Source: Helicoverpa zea (taxonomy: Eukaryota > Arthropoda > Insecta > Lepidoptera > Noctuidae). Taken from it: a stretch of 64,000 nucleotides of DNA. Under the pieces are notes generated by a model. The model searched no databases, had not been told where the DNA came from, and saw only the letters and a program-made list of their open reading frames with translations. Location: contig NC_061476.1 of NCBI RefSeq assembly GCF_022581195.2, positions 8,664,098-8,728,097 on the forward strand. The letters run 5' to 3'. Positions 35,401 through 46,798 of the stretch are shown here, one piece after another. How positions within the stretch are numbered: position 1 is the stretch's first letter; each line of letters opens with the position of its first letter. The translations under genes and the position numbers were made by a program.

Positions 35401-38400
35401 CTTTTCCCAACTATGTTGGGGTCGGCTTCCAGTCTAATCGGATGTAACAGAGTACCAGTGTTTGTTTTACAAGGAGCGACTGCCCTAATTGACCTCCTCA
35501 GACCTCAACCCAGTTACCCGGGCAACACAATACCCCTTGGTAAGACTGGTGTCAGACTTACTGGCTTCTGACTACCCGTAACGACTGCCAAAGATGTTCA
35601 ATAACAGCCGGGACCTACAGTTTAACGTGCCATCCGAAACACAGTCGTTGGTATCCAAGATATACTTAGAAAGTACATACAAACTTAGAAAAGTTGCTTT
35701 GGTACTTGCCTAACCTGGAATCGAACCCTCACCCTCAAACTCGAAAGGCTGGCTCTTTACCCACAAGGCCACCAAGACCACGATAATATTGTTTATGTAA
35801 CAAGAAATAGATTAAATTAAATATATATATATATATATTTTTACTAACTACATATATATATATATATATATTTACTAACTAACAAACTCAATTCACACAA
35901 TAACAACATTACTAAATCTGACACGTTTACATTAATGGATCATGTTCAGACTGCAACTCCTGTAGATCCATATTCTCTGTTTCTTCTGTGGCTGTGTTTC
36001 CGTCGTTTGAGGTTCCAAAGCCTTGCTTCACAAAATCCACAAGTATTCCCATTTGCTGTTTGAATTCTTCTTGTGTCAAATGTTTCTTCGCAGCTTTTAT
36101 TTGCTTTTTAGCAACTCGTGCAGTCCACAGCTCAAAGTCCATGTTGTAAGATATGTGTAGAATACACTCCATACAATGAATCCACACATGAAGAGACAGT
36201 CCCTATTTATAAACATCTTCTAGAACAGGTCTTGAAAATACTTCTGACAGCTTGTTCATCTCGGTCGGTTTAGCAAGGCAAATATTGCAGGCAGATGCAG
36301 ACGAAGTATCCGTTATAATAGTGGCCACTTTTCCGTCGATCATTGTCATATGAAGCTCGTGACTAATCTCTAGCCCTGCCCATTTTGTAGAATCGATGTT
36401 TTTAGGGTTCCGTACCCAAAGGGTAAAATGGGACCCTAATGTTTTCGCTCCCCTGTCCGTCCGTCCGTCTGTCACCAGGCTGTATCTCATGAACCGTAAT
36501 AGTTAGAGAGTTGAAATTTTCACAGATGATGTATTTCTGTTGCCGCTATAACAAAAAATACTGAAAACTAGAATCTAATGAATATTTTGGAGGACTCCCG
36601 TACAACAAACGTGATTTTTTTGCTAATTTTTGCTCGATTTCGATAAGAATATGTATATAATATTAGTTTGGATGGTACGGAACCCTTCGTGCGCGAGTCC
36701 GACACGCACTTGGCCGGTTTTAATTATTTCTTCCTTCAATGCAGCTTCTTCTTGCTTGGTGTATTCTGCTGTTTCTTTACAAAACTCGAACTTAATGGGC
36801 CTGGAATAATGTGTTGAAGAAGGTGCTGGGTTTTCCCATATGGTGCTATTATTAGAAACTAATTTAAGAGGGACAAGACTTGACATGAAAACCGTTGAAT
36901 CACTGAAGTCTACATCTTCACTCCTTTGTGAACTTCGTTACGGGTAGTCAGAAGCCAGTAAGTCTGACACCAGTCTTACCAAGGGGTATTGTGTTGCCCG
37001 GGTAACTGGGTTGAGGTCTGAGGAGGTCAATTAGGGCAGTCGCTCCTTGTAAAACAAACACTGGTACTCTGTTACATCCGATTAGACTGGAAGCCGACCC
37101 CAACATAGTTGGGAAAAGGCTCGGAAGATGATGATTGTTATATAAAAAATGTAATATATTTCTTGTAATATAATAAAATACATATATGCTTATTTTGTCA
37201 TAACATCACGCTTTATATTCCCCGAAGGGTTCGGCAAAGTAGTTTACTGCACAAAAGTATACTGTCATTTCGCCAGTAGTATATTTAAGTCCCAAGTAGT
37301 AGGGGCGAGCCTAACACACGGTTGGGGCCCTTGGAACGCGCGGCGGTTTTTTTTATTAAAATGATATTTTGTATTAATTTCAATAGAAACACTCAGATAA
37401 ACTCGTTAATAATGTGAGATAATTCAACTTTAAAATTGTAAACTTTGAAGCATCGTAGGCGTCAAGGCCGCAGGGATACGCAAGCAATTTATATTTTGTC
37501 GTATTAAGAATAATAGGTACTTACTAGAATATAAGATTTGGTTGCTATACTTTGATACTGAACGGAGAAAAAAAATAAAATAGATTTTCTCCCATACATT
37601 TTTATTTTCGATATTTTTTTTTACGTGAAGGAGCAGTTTTTTTGAAAAGTTGTAGTAATAAGTATTAATCAGTGTTAAATTTCCTATACGAAACAATTTT
37701 TAGTTTAGTTAAATATGCATTTTCGATCCTATGTCCACCTTTTTGAAAATCCGGACCACTGTGGGCCGCTTTAACTCTTTCGAATAATTCCGCAGCCCCG
37801 GTAGGCTTCGGCCCCAGTGCCACTGGGTTTTTGCTGACTCTCTTTGAGAAATTCTTCACTTTATTTTAAGAGAACTAAGGTTTTTAAGAGAACTTAATAT
37901 TTAGTAAGGGAATTTTAAGTAGTTATTTTCTCATTCACAGATTTGAATGTATACATTAACATTAGGTAAATGGGTACTATATAAGTAGGTGCTTATTTTT
38001 ATCTGATTTTAATTTCACACCTATTTGTAGAAGAAAATTGCAAGTTCCGGATCATTATAAAAACTATTGTTAGACTTTATTATGCTCGAGAGCAATTAGA
38101 ATGTTAATCATTTTTTTTATTGAAATGCGCGTATGTGGGAGTTTCTTAGAAGATGTTAACGCCTCCAAGTTTAATTATAGTTGTTATTTTTTCATTTTGA
38201 TGATTTTAAATTAATGGATTACGATAAAGGTATTTGTATATAGCAACTCATAATTATGTCCTTAAGTCTAACAATGTCTAATAATGCGTGTATACTCTGA
38301 AAAATTTATATTTTGATGAATAGGTTTCGGCGTATGAGCGTGAAAACTGTGACAAAGATCTAAACTACCATTTCAATTTTGTAGAGTGCATTTAGATATT

Positions 38401-41400
38401 AACATAATTTGCCACGTTTATGCCATGGAAGAGTTCTTGACTACAATAATCGTTATCACATAATAACATGGATCGATACCATAAAGTCAATATCGATACA
38501 GAACGCTCGAGTGTGATCGAACAACAGAACAATAATAATGTATCGAATGCACATTAATTATGACAGAATTATACCTACATATTTAAATAATCCGATCACG
38601 TTGTTAACATACAAAAAGTTAAAACTAGTCGAACATAATAATATATAAGTATCGTGCTCCTTTCCTGTACCAATAATATATAATAATATACAATAATATA
38701 TAATAATGAGGAAACATTTGTTTGTTTGTAAAGGCGCCGAAACTACCGAACCGATTAGAAAAATGCTTTCACTTTTGGAAAGCTAAAGTTTTCCCAAGTA
38801 ACATGGGCTGTATTTTAACCCGTATGTATGAGCAGTACCTCTCGGGACGCGGATAAAATCACGCGGATGAAAACGGCAAATTGTGAATAAAAACTTTCAA
38901 GACTTTGCCGTTAAACTTTCTAACGTACACTTTCTTGCTAAAATCGAATCCTAGGGCAATTTCCTGAAGGCAAAAAATAGGCCTTGAATTCTGAAGGCTG
39001 ATGAGATAAACCTTTATCTCCCTAGACTCTTACTGGATATGTTATCGCGAAAATATTCCCGACAACTAGCAGTTTAAATGTTAATCTTATCGTAATATTA
39101 TCGGAGTGGTTGAACCATATTTTGATCAGCTGATTAAAGATAATATAATCAAGGACCTCTTATATACATTGAACTTCAGTTTTCCTAATAATGTTTACTT
39201 GTACCTAATAATTGCAAGCCTATATACTATAACGTCTGTACCGGGGAGTCCCACTTACCCCTCTCCCGTCAGCGACAAAAAAAGGCCTACATACTATACT
39301 TGCCTCGCATTTTATGAGAATTTTAACTAATGAAAGCTAGGTAGAAATCATATTCACCGTTACTTTGCGAAACACAATTTAAGGGAAAATAATTTAGCGT
39401 TAATTCTGCAAGACAATAAATCGAGGGTTGACTTGATGCTGGATGAAGTCCTACTATCAAGCATATGCTCATGCTTTTTTTCGTCTATACCCCTGTCCTA
39501 TTTGGAGTATAAAACGCATTTTCTATTTATATTTCAAACAGGAATGCCATCTAGGTAATAAGGAAATGTTTACAAACAAAATCAGTTTAATTCACGCACC
39601 GGATACCATACGTTTTCAAGGGTTCAAAGGCACATTGAGTTATTGTACCGACCGTGTTTAGGCCATCAATAGATGCAATAAAAGATCGATTAATTGATCA
39701 ATGTTAAAGACATTAATCTTGCCTCTGTGCCTTTGCATCTAGGAAAATAAGTTGCTTAGTAAGTAGGTAGTTGCTCTTGCAAATTATAAAGGCACTTAAA
39801 TTTCTCATCATAAGAAACCAATAGTTAGTTTAACATCATGGGAGAACGCATGCTGTCGCTAAAATTATCACTATCGTTATCCAATCTTTAATACAGGTAC
39901 TTACATATTATTAACAGATCGAAAACTATTCTTATATTCATTCACCTAAAACTTTACAAAACCATCTCTTTTAACTTTATTTTATATCCAGAACAAACTC
40001 TAAACAGATGCTTTTGCGAATATGTGAATACTTCCGATGTATCATGAGTGCAAAATCCACGAATTTTCATATAAAGTAAGTCAATCTAACCACCTATTCC
40101 TGTAATGTTCCAGTGCTTCGTGACCCTGGGCGTGTGCCTCAACATGGCAGCACACGGGCTGGTGATGGGGTTCAACGCCATCCTGCTGCCTCAGCTGAGG
40201 AAGCCTGACTCCATCATACCTATTGACGACTCTTCAGGGTCATGGATTGGTAGGTTTCATTTGTTTTTTGGTAGGCGTGGGATGATAAAAGATAAAAGAT
40301 AATTTATTTTGTTAAAACATGGGTATATGTTTACAAAACATAAGTATTGTTAAACATGAGGTGTTAAGATTAGGTAAGTTAGAGCCATACATGTTTTGCC
40401 TGTAATTGGCGTACAAAATTTTTTTACATAACTAGGCAGGTATATTATGTAGCGAATATCGCAAAGTAGCGTAGCAAAGCGAAATGTCACAATAGTTAGG
40501 CATCATTAAGGTATTCATTAACTGTATAAAAACATTTCGTAATCAGGAACTCTTTTAATTTAAATTTATTTAATGGGAGCTCCTTTATACATTTAGGTAT
40601 TTTGTTATATAAGACAGGCGCTAGGCAGAACATGCTCTTATGCATCAGTGCAGTGTTGCATGGCACAATGCACAGTTTGTCATTGTCTCTGCGAGTACGA
40701 CTACTTATATCAGCAAGGCGACTAAATAATTTTGGGTTGCTCTTAACGAATGTAGCTACTTCGTATATAAACAAATCATGTACGTCACATTTGATTTGTT
40801 TGATATAGAACTGCATAAAAGTGTTGATTTCTGACACTTACGTTACAACTGAAAAAAATACTTAAAACGAATTTTATCGCGGTTATATTAATATTATTTA
40901 ATCCCGAGTTTACAGCATTCATACTCACGGGCAGACAAAGGTGTTAGTCGTCTTGATAATATCAAATAATCTTAATAAATATCAAATATCTTGATAAATT
41001 GCACAAGTGACTTAGGTGAACAGATAAAACAAGTTATCAAATCCTAACTTTACAACAATTATTTGTTTCTCTTTCCAGCTTCCATCATCGGCTTCGCTCT
41101 CGTAGCCGGCAACTTCATCGTCCCTCCCGTCATGGCCAACTACGGCCGAAGAACAGCCAACCTGATCAGCGTGATGCCCCTCATCGTCGGCTGGTTCGCC
41201 ATCATCATGGCCAAGAGTATCCCTGTTCTTCTAGTTGCCAGGTTTATGCAAGGCATGGCCATGGGTATGAGTGCTTCTCTAGGCCCAGTTCTTATAGGAG
41301 AATACACCAGCCCCCATAACAGAGGGGCGTTCTTAACTTTAATATCCCTATGCATAGCAACTGGAGTACTAACAGTCCATACCATGGGCTCCTACCTACA

Positions 41401-42415
41401 CTGGCAAACAACTGCCCTCGTCTGCGCGTGCATTGCCTTCGTAGATCTAGTCATTATTATTTATTCACCCGAGTCACCAAGTTGGTTAGCTGATCAAGGA
41501 AGATATGAAGACTGTAAGAGAGTCTTCCGCTGGTTAAGAAGTGAGGAAGAAGAAGAAGAACTGATGAAGATGATTGAAGCGAGTACCATTGTAAGAGAAT
41601 CTAAAGTTGATGCTAATATATCTCAGTCACTTGGCAAAAAGATACAAAGTGGTGTCGTGTACTTAAAAACTACATTTAAGAAGAAGGAGTTCTACAAACC
41701 TATTTTTATTATGATGCATATTTATACTTTAGGGCAATGGGCAGGAGCTAACATTTTAGCTGCGTACACTATAGATATCTTCCATCATGTCATTGGTACT
41801 GATGTTAATATAGCTCTCTTGGTTATCACTCTCGATGCACAGAGGATAGTATCTAACGCCATAGCAGTATTAGTGATTAAGAAAATCAATAGAAGAACAA
41901 TGTTATTTGCAACTGTTAGTGTGAACTTGTTTGCTTTCTTGCTGACAGCAGCCTACACGTACTGCAAGGGTCAGGGCATGCTGCCTCCTTTCCTTGATCA
42001 CCCCATGATCGGTGTTGCACTGGTCCACCTTCACATGTTCACAATCGCAACTGGAACCGTTCCGTTGCCATTCATCATTGCTGGTGAAGTTTTCCCTCTC
42101 GAATACAGAAGTCTTGCTGGAGGTATCAGTGTGCTTTTCCTATCTTCCAACCTCTTCATAACTGTTAAAACCGTGCCATTCTTTTTCGGAACACTTGGCA
42201 TTCACGGAGCCTATTGTATCTACGCCGCTGTGGTCGGCTACTGTCTTGTCATAGCTTACTTCTTCTTGCCAGAGACGAAAGACAGAACTCTTCAAGATAT
42301 TGAGAATGAGTTCAGAGGTAGACCGTTGTCTCCTGAAGAGTTGAAGTCTACTCAATCTTTGACGTCATGGAAGCTACATAGTAGAGACAGAAGATGCAGC
42401 AGTCCAGTAGTATAA
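32403..42415 (+). CDS. Tret1-like: Gene B: facilitated trehalose transporter Tret1-like (MFS/SLC2), 3 coding exons
   Basis: Exons 32403-32447, 40114-40249 and 41079-42415 join in phase (0 then 1) to 1518 nt, 505 aa. Motifs: GRR after TM2 (about 83-85), GEYTSP (134-139), PESPSW (191-196), GEVFPLEYRS (from about 396) and PETKDRTLQDIENEFRGRPL (from about 458), which are hallmarks of Tret1-type sugar porters. It starts MAKKTSGWITPFKKQ. The first intron is 7.67 kb and holds a foldback Transib element; the second (829 bp) holds a minus-strand LINE remnant. Closest to gene C by its FRGRPLxPEE segment and C-terminal RRCSSP. Plasma-membrane sugar transport is inferred from the family; the substrate is untested. 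Confidence 0.93.
34670..34756 (-). repeat. Interrupted repeat: 3' part beside the Transib
   Basis: On the minus strand CGGCCCCGGTAC...CAGAAGGAACATGATGGGTTTTAGG, matching 6796-6850. Continues on the other side at 37764-37862. Confidence 0.65.
34757..35583. repeat. Left inverted arm of the foldback Transib
   Basis: Reverse complement of 36937-37763 with few differences (one-base changes, small poly-T length changes, and a short diverged patch near 35165-35195). Runs from CACAGTGG to ACTACCCGTAACGA inside the SINE. Confidence 0.9.
35385..35791 (-). mobile_element. SINE (tRNA-headed lepidopteran family) inside the Transib
   Basis: Full-length minus copy. The head near 35780 has a tRNA-like A box and the B box reads GGTTCGATTCC on the minus strand. 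Flanked by a 12-bp near-perfect target duplication (TTTATATAACAA / TTTATGTAACAA at 35373 and 35792). Confidence 0.82.
35820..35875. repeat. (TA)n microsatellite, duplicated
   Basis: Two (TA)n blocks separated and followed by TTTACTAACTA-type sequence, in the Transib loop. Confidence 0.85.
35927..36936 (-). pseudogene. Broken Transib/RAG1-like transposase fragment
   Basis: Minus-strand pieces collinear with Transib transposase. First piece, about 36936-36725: ...DFSDSTVFMSSLVPLKL... STIWENPAPSSTHYSRPIKF. A 320-bp foreign repeat (36404-36722) follows. The second piece has TMIDGKVATIITDTSSASAC, NICLAKPTEMNKL, then TAG at 36203 where a Tyr is expected, then WIHCMECILHISYN and GFGTSNDGNTA. It jumps to a short tail ENMDLQELQSEHDPLM and stop at 35927. 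The N-terminal part (first acidic residue) and the catalytic C-terminal part (glutamate region) are missing. Names rest on memory of the family, not on a search. Confidence 0.65.
36404..36722 (-). repeat. Interspersed repeat (CGAGTCGGACTCG family) inserted in the Transib frame
   Basis: Minus-strand copy: AAAACCGGCCAAGTGCG... to ...GTACGGAACCCTAAAAA, including the (GGAC)n tract. Same family as 4569-4860. It interrupts the transposase reading frame. Confidence 0.8.
36937..37136 (+). mobile_element. Truncated SINE in the right Transib arm
   Basis: Duplicate of the 3' half of the 35385 SINE, sharing its private insertions (TTTGTTTTACAAGG, TCAGACCTCAACC), so it arose by copying and not by a second insertion. 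Confidence 0.88.
36937..37763. repeat. Right inverted arm of the foldback Transib
   Basis: Starts inside a SINE at CGTTACGGGTAGTCAG, joined directly to the transposase frame at about 36936. Ends CCGGACCACTGTG before the GGCCG duplication. Confidence 0.9.
37764..37862 (-). repeat. Interrupted repeat: 5' part beside the Transib
   Basis: Minus strand GTCAGCAAAAACCCAGTGG...CGGGGCTGCGGAAT...AGCGGCC, matching 6715-6800. Together with 34670-34756 it reconstitutes one copy split by the Transib. Confidence 0.65.
37863..40113. other. Remaining part of gene B intron 1
   Basis: AT-rich, one Helitron-like copy, no exon-like sequence found. Confidence 0.55.
38697..38882 (+). mobile_element. Helitron-like copy in intron 1 of gene B
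   Basis: TATAATAATGAGGAAACATT ... AACCGATTAGAAAAATGC ... CGGGACGCGG. Confidence 0.6.
40114..40249 (+). CDS. Tret1-like: Gene B coding exon 2
   Basis: 136 nt between acceptor TGTTCCAG and donor G/GTAGGT. Encodes CFVTLGVCLNMAAHG... to ...SSGSWI (TM1 and first loop). Confidence 0.93.
40330..40843 (-). pseudogene. LINE 3' remnant in intron 2 of gene B
   Basis: Minus-strand 113-codon open stretch ends with LYNKIPKCIKELPLNKFKLK and VNEYLND, typical of the RT C-terminus of jockey/CR1-type LINEs. 5' truncated; antisense to the host gene. Confidence 0.65.
40857..40950 (+). repeat. Fragment related to the 3636 MITE
   Basis: AAACGAATTTTATCGCGGTT ... CATACTCACGGGCAGA in intron 2 of gene B. Confidence 0.5.
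41079..42415 (+). CDS. Tret1-like: Gene B coding exon 3 (most of the transporter)
   Basis: Acceptor CTCTTTCCAG; completes a split Ala codon (ASIIGFALVAGNF) and runs uninterrupted to TAA, ending RRCSSPVV. Confidence 0.95.
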
Positions 42416-42662
42416 TGTAAAATAGTGATATAATTTGTGATACGTACAATGAAATTATTTATATGTATAGTACATTAACAAATAAGGATAGCAACTTGTT
42501 AGATTAGAATAGCACATATGAAAGCCTGGATTTTTAGGTCATAATGTGAACAAATAAATGTAAATGACGAATGTCTTGTAAATAGTGTTTGAAAAGGTAG
42601 TGATTAATTAAATTATTGACAACTTGATATTATTTATTAAAGTTAAGTGTTAAATATCATGA

Positions 42663-42668
42663 AATAAA
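42663..42668 (+). promoter_or_regulatory. Polyadenylation signal for gene B
   Basis: AATAAA about 250 nt past the stop. Another AATAAA lies near 42555, so either could be used. Confidence 0.55.
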
Positions 42669-43364
42669 ATTGTGAATAAGAATTTTGTCGCAGTTTTATT
42701 TCATCGTGGTTAAGTTCATTCAAACTAGTCTTTAATTCAAGCAATTCAACGAGTTTTCCCCAAGGTTCAATATTAGGGCCTACCCACTTTTTAAAACGAG
42801 ATGATTATTTTTTAGCGATTTATTGTTAGTTGTTTGATTTCATTAACTATTAATTACATTAGTGATTTATTTATTTTATTTATTTTATTTTATTTTTTTT
42901 ATTTTAAGAAGGCTTACAGACTAATACAATAATAGTTTACAATATACAATAATCATATCGCTAATGACAAGCCTCCACAGATAATAGACACATGTCGATA
43001 ACAATAAGTATCTATCCAATGTTGCGTGCCAAGTGATTCAAGTATTATAAAGAAAAAAGAAAAATGTTTCAAGAAAAATGTTGTTTGATCGGAATAGAAT
43101 AGGTGTTACCAATATAAAAAATATGTTTAGCATAATATCATAATCATTTACATTTACTTAAACAGGCAATTAAAATACAATAACGACTTGGGATAAATAA
43201 ATTAGCCACAATAGAAATCGAGATGCTAATTCACTAAGAATTCTTTTATTTCCTTTGAAAAGCAAATGGATTTCAGAATTCAATGCTTTTTTTTGTTTAT
43301 CAATTTGACAGAAAATACAATTTAATTGCACTTTGCCTTGTTCTAAATCATTGAAAAGGAGATC

Positions 43365-43374
43365 TATATAAATA
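43365..43374 (+). promoter_or_regulatory. TATA box of the 45-aa peptide gene
   Basis: TATATAAATA, with an initiator-like GCAGT about 30 nt downstream (A at 43394). A 5'-UTR exon then runs to the donor GTAAGA at 43461; the acceptor is ATTTCAG ending at 43657. Confidence 0.6.
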
Positions 43375-43709
43375 GTACTATTTGAATCTTGGCAGTTTTA
43401 GCCCTGGTTCCAGATTGGAATGTAGTTCAGTGTAGTGTTTTTACTTAACCTAACTGGTAGGTAAGAATTTATTCTCCAATCTTAAAAAAATCTAAAAATC
43501 TTCTGCAAATGTGTAAGTATTTAAAAATACTGTGTGCAGTCAAAGATATAAAGAATCAGACATTAAGGCGCAAATTACTTTTGTTTCAGTATTTGTAATT
43601 CAATTTTTTTCTTTAAGTGTGATACTTTAAGTTCACCAAATGAAATATTTATTTCAGAAGCACCATCATTGCTCATATAAATATCCAAAGAAACACATTG
43701 TCAGTGAAT

Positions 43710-43847
43710 ATGTTACTAACGGTAATCGTAATGATAGTCATAGTAGCAATATCTGCCATACCTGACAATCCTGATGACTTCGTGGATGTTGGCCAGTGGA
43801 AGACCTTGCTGATCGTGTACCCTTGGCTGAGAAACTACTCTTTGTAA
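43710..43847 (+). CDS. Unrecognised small secreted peptide (45 aa)
   Basis: Short ORF starting MLLTVIVMIVIVAISA, a strong hydrophobic signal peptide with likely cleavage after AISA. The predicted mature part is about 29 aa, beginning IPDNPDDFVDV and ending PWLRNYSL, with no cysteines. A TATA box (43365), short 5'-UTR exon (about 43394-43460), 197-bp intron and ATTAAA (43919) make a complete compact gene model. It lies downstream of gene B on the same strand, in the gap between transporters B and C. I do not recognise a family; an immune or signalling peptide is only a guess. It may be missed by automated annotation because of its length. Confidence 0.55.
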   Translation: MLLTVIVMIVIVAISAIPDNPDDFVDVGQWKTLLIVYPWLRNYSL

Positions 43848-43918
43848 CGGAAATACACTAACAAATATTCAGAAAGTAAGTAAGTATTTGTCCGTTTCCA
43901 TGCTGCAAAGACAAAGCT

Positions 43919-43924
43919 ATTAAA
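43919..43924 (+). promoter_or_regulatory. Possible polyadenylation signal of the 45-aa peptide gene
   Basis: ATTAAA 72 nt past the stop codon. Confidence 0.35.
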
Positions 43925-44484
43925 AAGGCTTGTCTCCCACCTTTTCCACAAATTCATTCCCAACGGGTCCAAAGGGAAAAAAAATGATTTACAAATAATT
44001 TTCTTCCCCCAAGCTCCAAAAGATTTTAAATACAGAGACGTAATTTTGATATTTTGCTGACAATACACAATTTTTTTTTGGAGCCATGTGGAAGGAATTT
44101 GAAGATACATATATTATTTTTTTTTTCTAAAAAAAATTCGACCCAATTGGGGGAAATGTTTGAAAACTTTGCTAACACAAAACAGTGTGTTTTTAGCAAA
44201 TGAGAACAAGCTAGTACTACTTAGCTGTGGGCTTCGGTACATCAGTCTTTTCTATTTCATTTATCAATTTCAGAATTTTGAAGGATTAGTATGTGTCTAC
44301 CTAGTGCTTTACATAAAATTGTAAGAGGATTAGTACGAGCATGAAACACCAAACGTTGCGCAAAATTTCCAGTTTAAGTCTACCGGCGTTCCTATCCTCG
44401 GTCTGCGGCACTAAGGAGTTGACCAGCAAAATTTTAGCCCCTTCACTGGTCGATTCTGAGGTGCCGTATCTGACTACGTATGAT

Positions 44485-44870
44485 CGTACTACGTATCTAC
44501 GTATGATCTACGTATGAACGGGACCATGCCACCATTGGGACCATGCTGGGTGTCGCAACCTGCGTCGACACCCTTGCACCTTCCCGCCTGCAGCTGCTGC
44601 AGCCGCGGAAAACCTCAAACATCACAAATATGTAAACCTCACCGGCAATTGCATTTTTGAGCCGTTTGGGGTTGAAACCTTGGGACCATGGGGCCCAAGT
44701 GCCCACAGACTCTTTCGAGAAATCAGTAAGTGATTAGTGGAGTCCACTCGTGACCTAAGGGCTGGCCTATACTTCGGCCAAAGGATATGCATTGCCATCC
44801 AGCGTGGCAATGCAGCCAGCCTTTTGGGCACGATCCCCGCTGACAGCGATGCGGATGAATATTTTGATAC
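44485..44870 (+). pseudogene. Non-LTR retrotransposon C-terminal fragment
   Basis: Translates in pieces as FEPFGVETLGPWGPSAHRLF and, after a frameshift, IAIQRGNAASLLGTIP, a typical lepidopteran LINE RT tail. Homologous to 62380-62785. Confidence 0.7.
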
Positions 44871-45905
44871 TTAGTTTTAATATTTCCCTATTATCAATTG
44901 TATTCATATGGTACCATAAAAATAAAATTGCGCATTGTGCACGTAGGAAGCAACGTAAAATGATTTGTTTTTTTTATTGTAAGTGCTCAATCACTGTTAG
45001 AATTGAGACGGAATAAACATTATTCTAAGATGGACATTTATTTAGAATAGCCATGGTATGGCACTGTTTGGATGTCAGTTAAATAAGTTAAATTTTGAAG
45101 TAAATAGGTATGTGGTCTAGTTGAAAATACATATCGCCTATTTGTGTTACCTATCAATCTACGTTGAACTAGGATCCCTATCCGATTTATTGCCTAAGTA
45201 ATTGACATGACATTTTAATGGCCTAGACCATGAAATCGGATGGGGATCTTTAAATAGATATAGGCTAATACTATTTCCTGAAAAAATGGCTTTTTTTATT
45301 ACAATTTGTATTCAGTAGTTAATCCAAAACTGCTGCTTTAAAATACTTGCGAATTCCGGTTTGCCGTATGATAGCTCTAACTTAACTGATAAACTGTTTA
45401 CATACTAAAAATACTTACTGCTGTCTGTAAAGTAACATTTTAATTTCAAGGGAATGCAAGATAATTAAGGTATTAGATCAAATTAGCCGACTTTAAACAC
45501 CCTTTCCTAAGTTAGAATAAAGATAAAGTTTCTTAAACTTGACAATAACAAGACTTAGTTTACCATAGCCATTACGGGCCTGCTAGAAGAGATTGCTCCT
45601 TAAATAGGCTGTGCCTTTGTACTATCTGTTCTATGTTTCTTTCTATCTATATTCCGTGTGTGGAACTGTGTTCATAAACTGTTAAATAAATAAATAAATA
45701 ATCTATCATCGAAGATCCTATCAATAAATTGCATCTCATACACTGTAACATTATACCTAGGAAGTGATGCAACAATTAATCGAATCTAAATAACTTCAAT
45801 ACCTTTATTTAAATTAAATTAAATACGAACAATACACGACATTCCTGCAACTTGTTATGTAAGATGGCGGATGTCATTAAAATAAAAACGTTTATGACTT
45901 CAGTT

Positions 45906-45910
45906 TATAA
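45906..45910 (+). promoter_or_regulatory. TATA-like box of the 47-aa peptide gene
   Basis: TTTATAAGG, with ACAGT about 28 nt downstream. An AAGATGGCGGATGTCA (YY1-type) motif lies at 45861. A strong donor CAAA/GTAAGT follows at 45973. Confidence 0.45.
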
Positions 45911-46639
45911 GGCGATGCGTTCCTTTGGTAAACAGTAGTGTCTTACCTTGCAGTTACACCTCGTGTTTCAAAGTAAGTTTTTTCAGTCATTATCATCATC
46001 ATCATATCGGCCTATTGGTGTACTCAGGCCTCCCATAAACTCAAACCATCTAGTATTATCATTAGGATATTCGGTGGTTAATTTCTATTAGGGTTCGTAA
46101 AGGTGGTCATCATCATCATAGTCTGTCCACTGTATTCAAAAAATCCAGCCCTCATTTTTAAAGCTTCCAACTTTAAAGAATTCTTCCAGTTTTAAAGAAT
46201 GCTATACTTTCTTTGTTTGTCCGAATCCATAGCCGCTCCGAAATAACTCGATAGGTTAGAGCTCTTATTTACTAACCACACACAAACTGCTTGAATTTGG
46301 ATTTAGAATCAGGTAATGAAATCGTGATCTTTAAATCCAATAACATCCAAACTTGATAATTTATATTATGTAAGGTATTATGCTATGTACTGCGTATGTT
46401 AAAAAAGTAATTAACACAATTTACTTAAACCACATATCCGTGTCGAGTTCTTTTCCAGTGAACCTTGTAATTTTAATCTGTTTTCTACGTTTTATATGTC
46501 GTTGACATATTTTCCTCGGTAGTTTATATAAAATCTTGGATATTGGGAAACATAGCCGGAAAGAGATATACCTAATAATTTAATCGCCAAATTACATTGA
46601 ACCGCGTTGGCAAATTATTTCTATTCTCTGTTCGAGAAA

Positions 46640-46740
46640 AATAAATCTAAATCCAATATTACAGCTGGTGTTCCTCAAGGATCAATCATGGGACCCTTTT
46701 TTATTCATCATGTTTTTAGTCAACAAGATCTTTACCTTAA
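46640..46740 (+). pseudogene. Tiny LINE reverse-transcriptase fragment in the 47-aa gene intron
   Basis: Frame reads NITAGVPQGSIMGPFFI, matching the GVPQGSxLGPLLF core of non-LTR RTs. Confidence 0.65.
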
Positions 46741-46798
46741 CCCTATAATACCGATGATACAATAAATTCTTTGCGTATTCCAGATCCTATCATCCACA

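Larger units (their letters stand above)
34757..37763 (-). mobile_element. Foldback Transib (RAG1-like) transposon in intron 1 of gene B
   Basis: Both ends start CACAGTGGTCCGG (34757 inward and 37763 inward), flanked by the 5-bp direct repeat GGCCG at 34752-34756 and 37764-37768, as expected for Transib. Inverted arms of about 827 bp (34757-35583 and 36937-37763) are nearly identical, each including part of the same SINE. The central loop carries minus-strand transposase pieces. The element sits inside another repeat; the intact version of that site is at 6796-6800. The N-terminal coding end and 5' terminus appear replaced by an inverted copy of the 3' end. It cannot encode a working transposase. 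Family assignment rests on recalled resemblance of the protein pieces to Transib. Confidence 0.8.

Noticed and set aside
41140..41385. Minus-strand frame across gene B exon 3
   Set aside because: Shadow of the coding exon.
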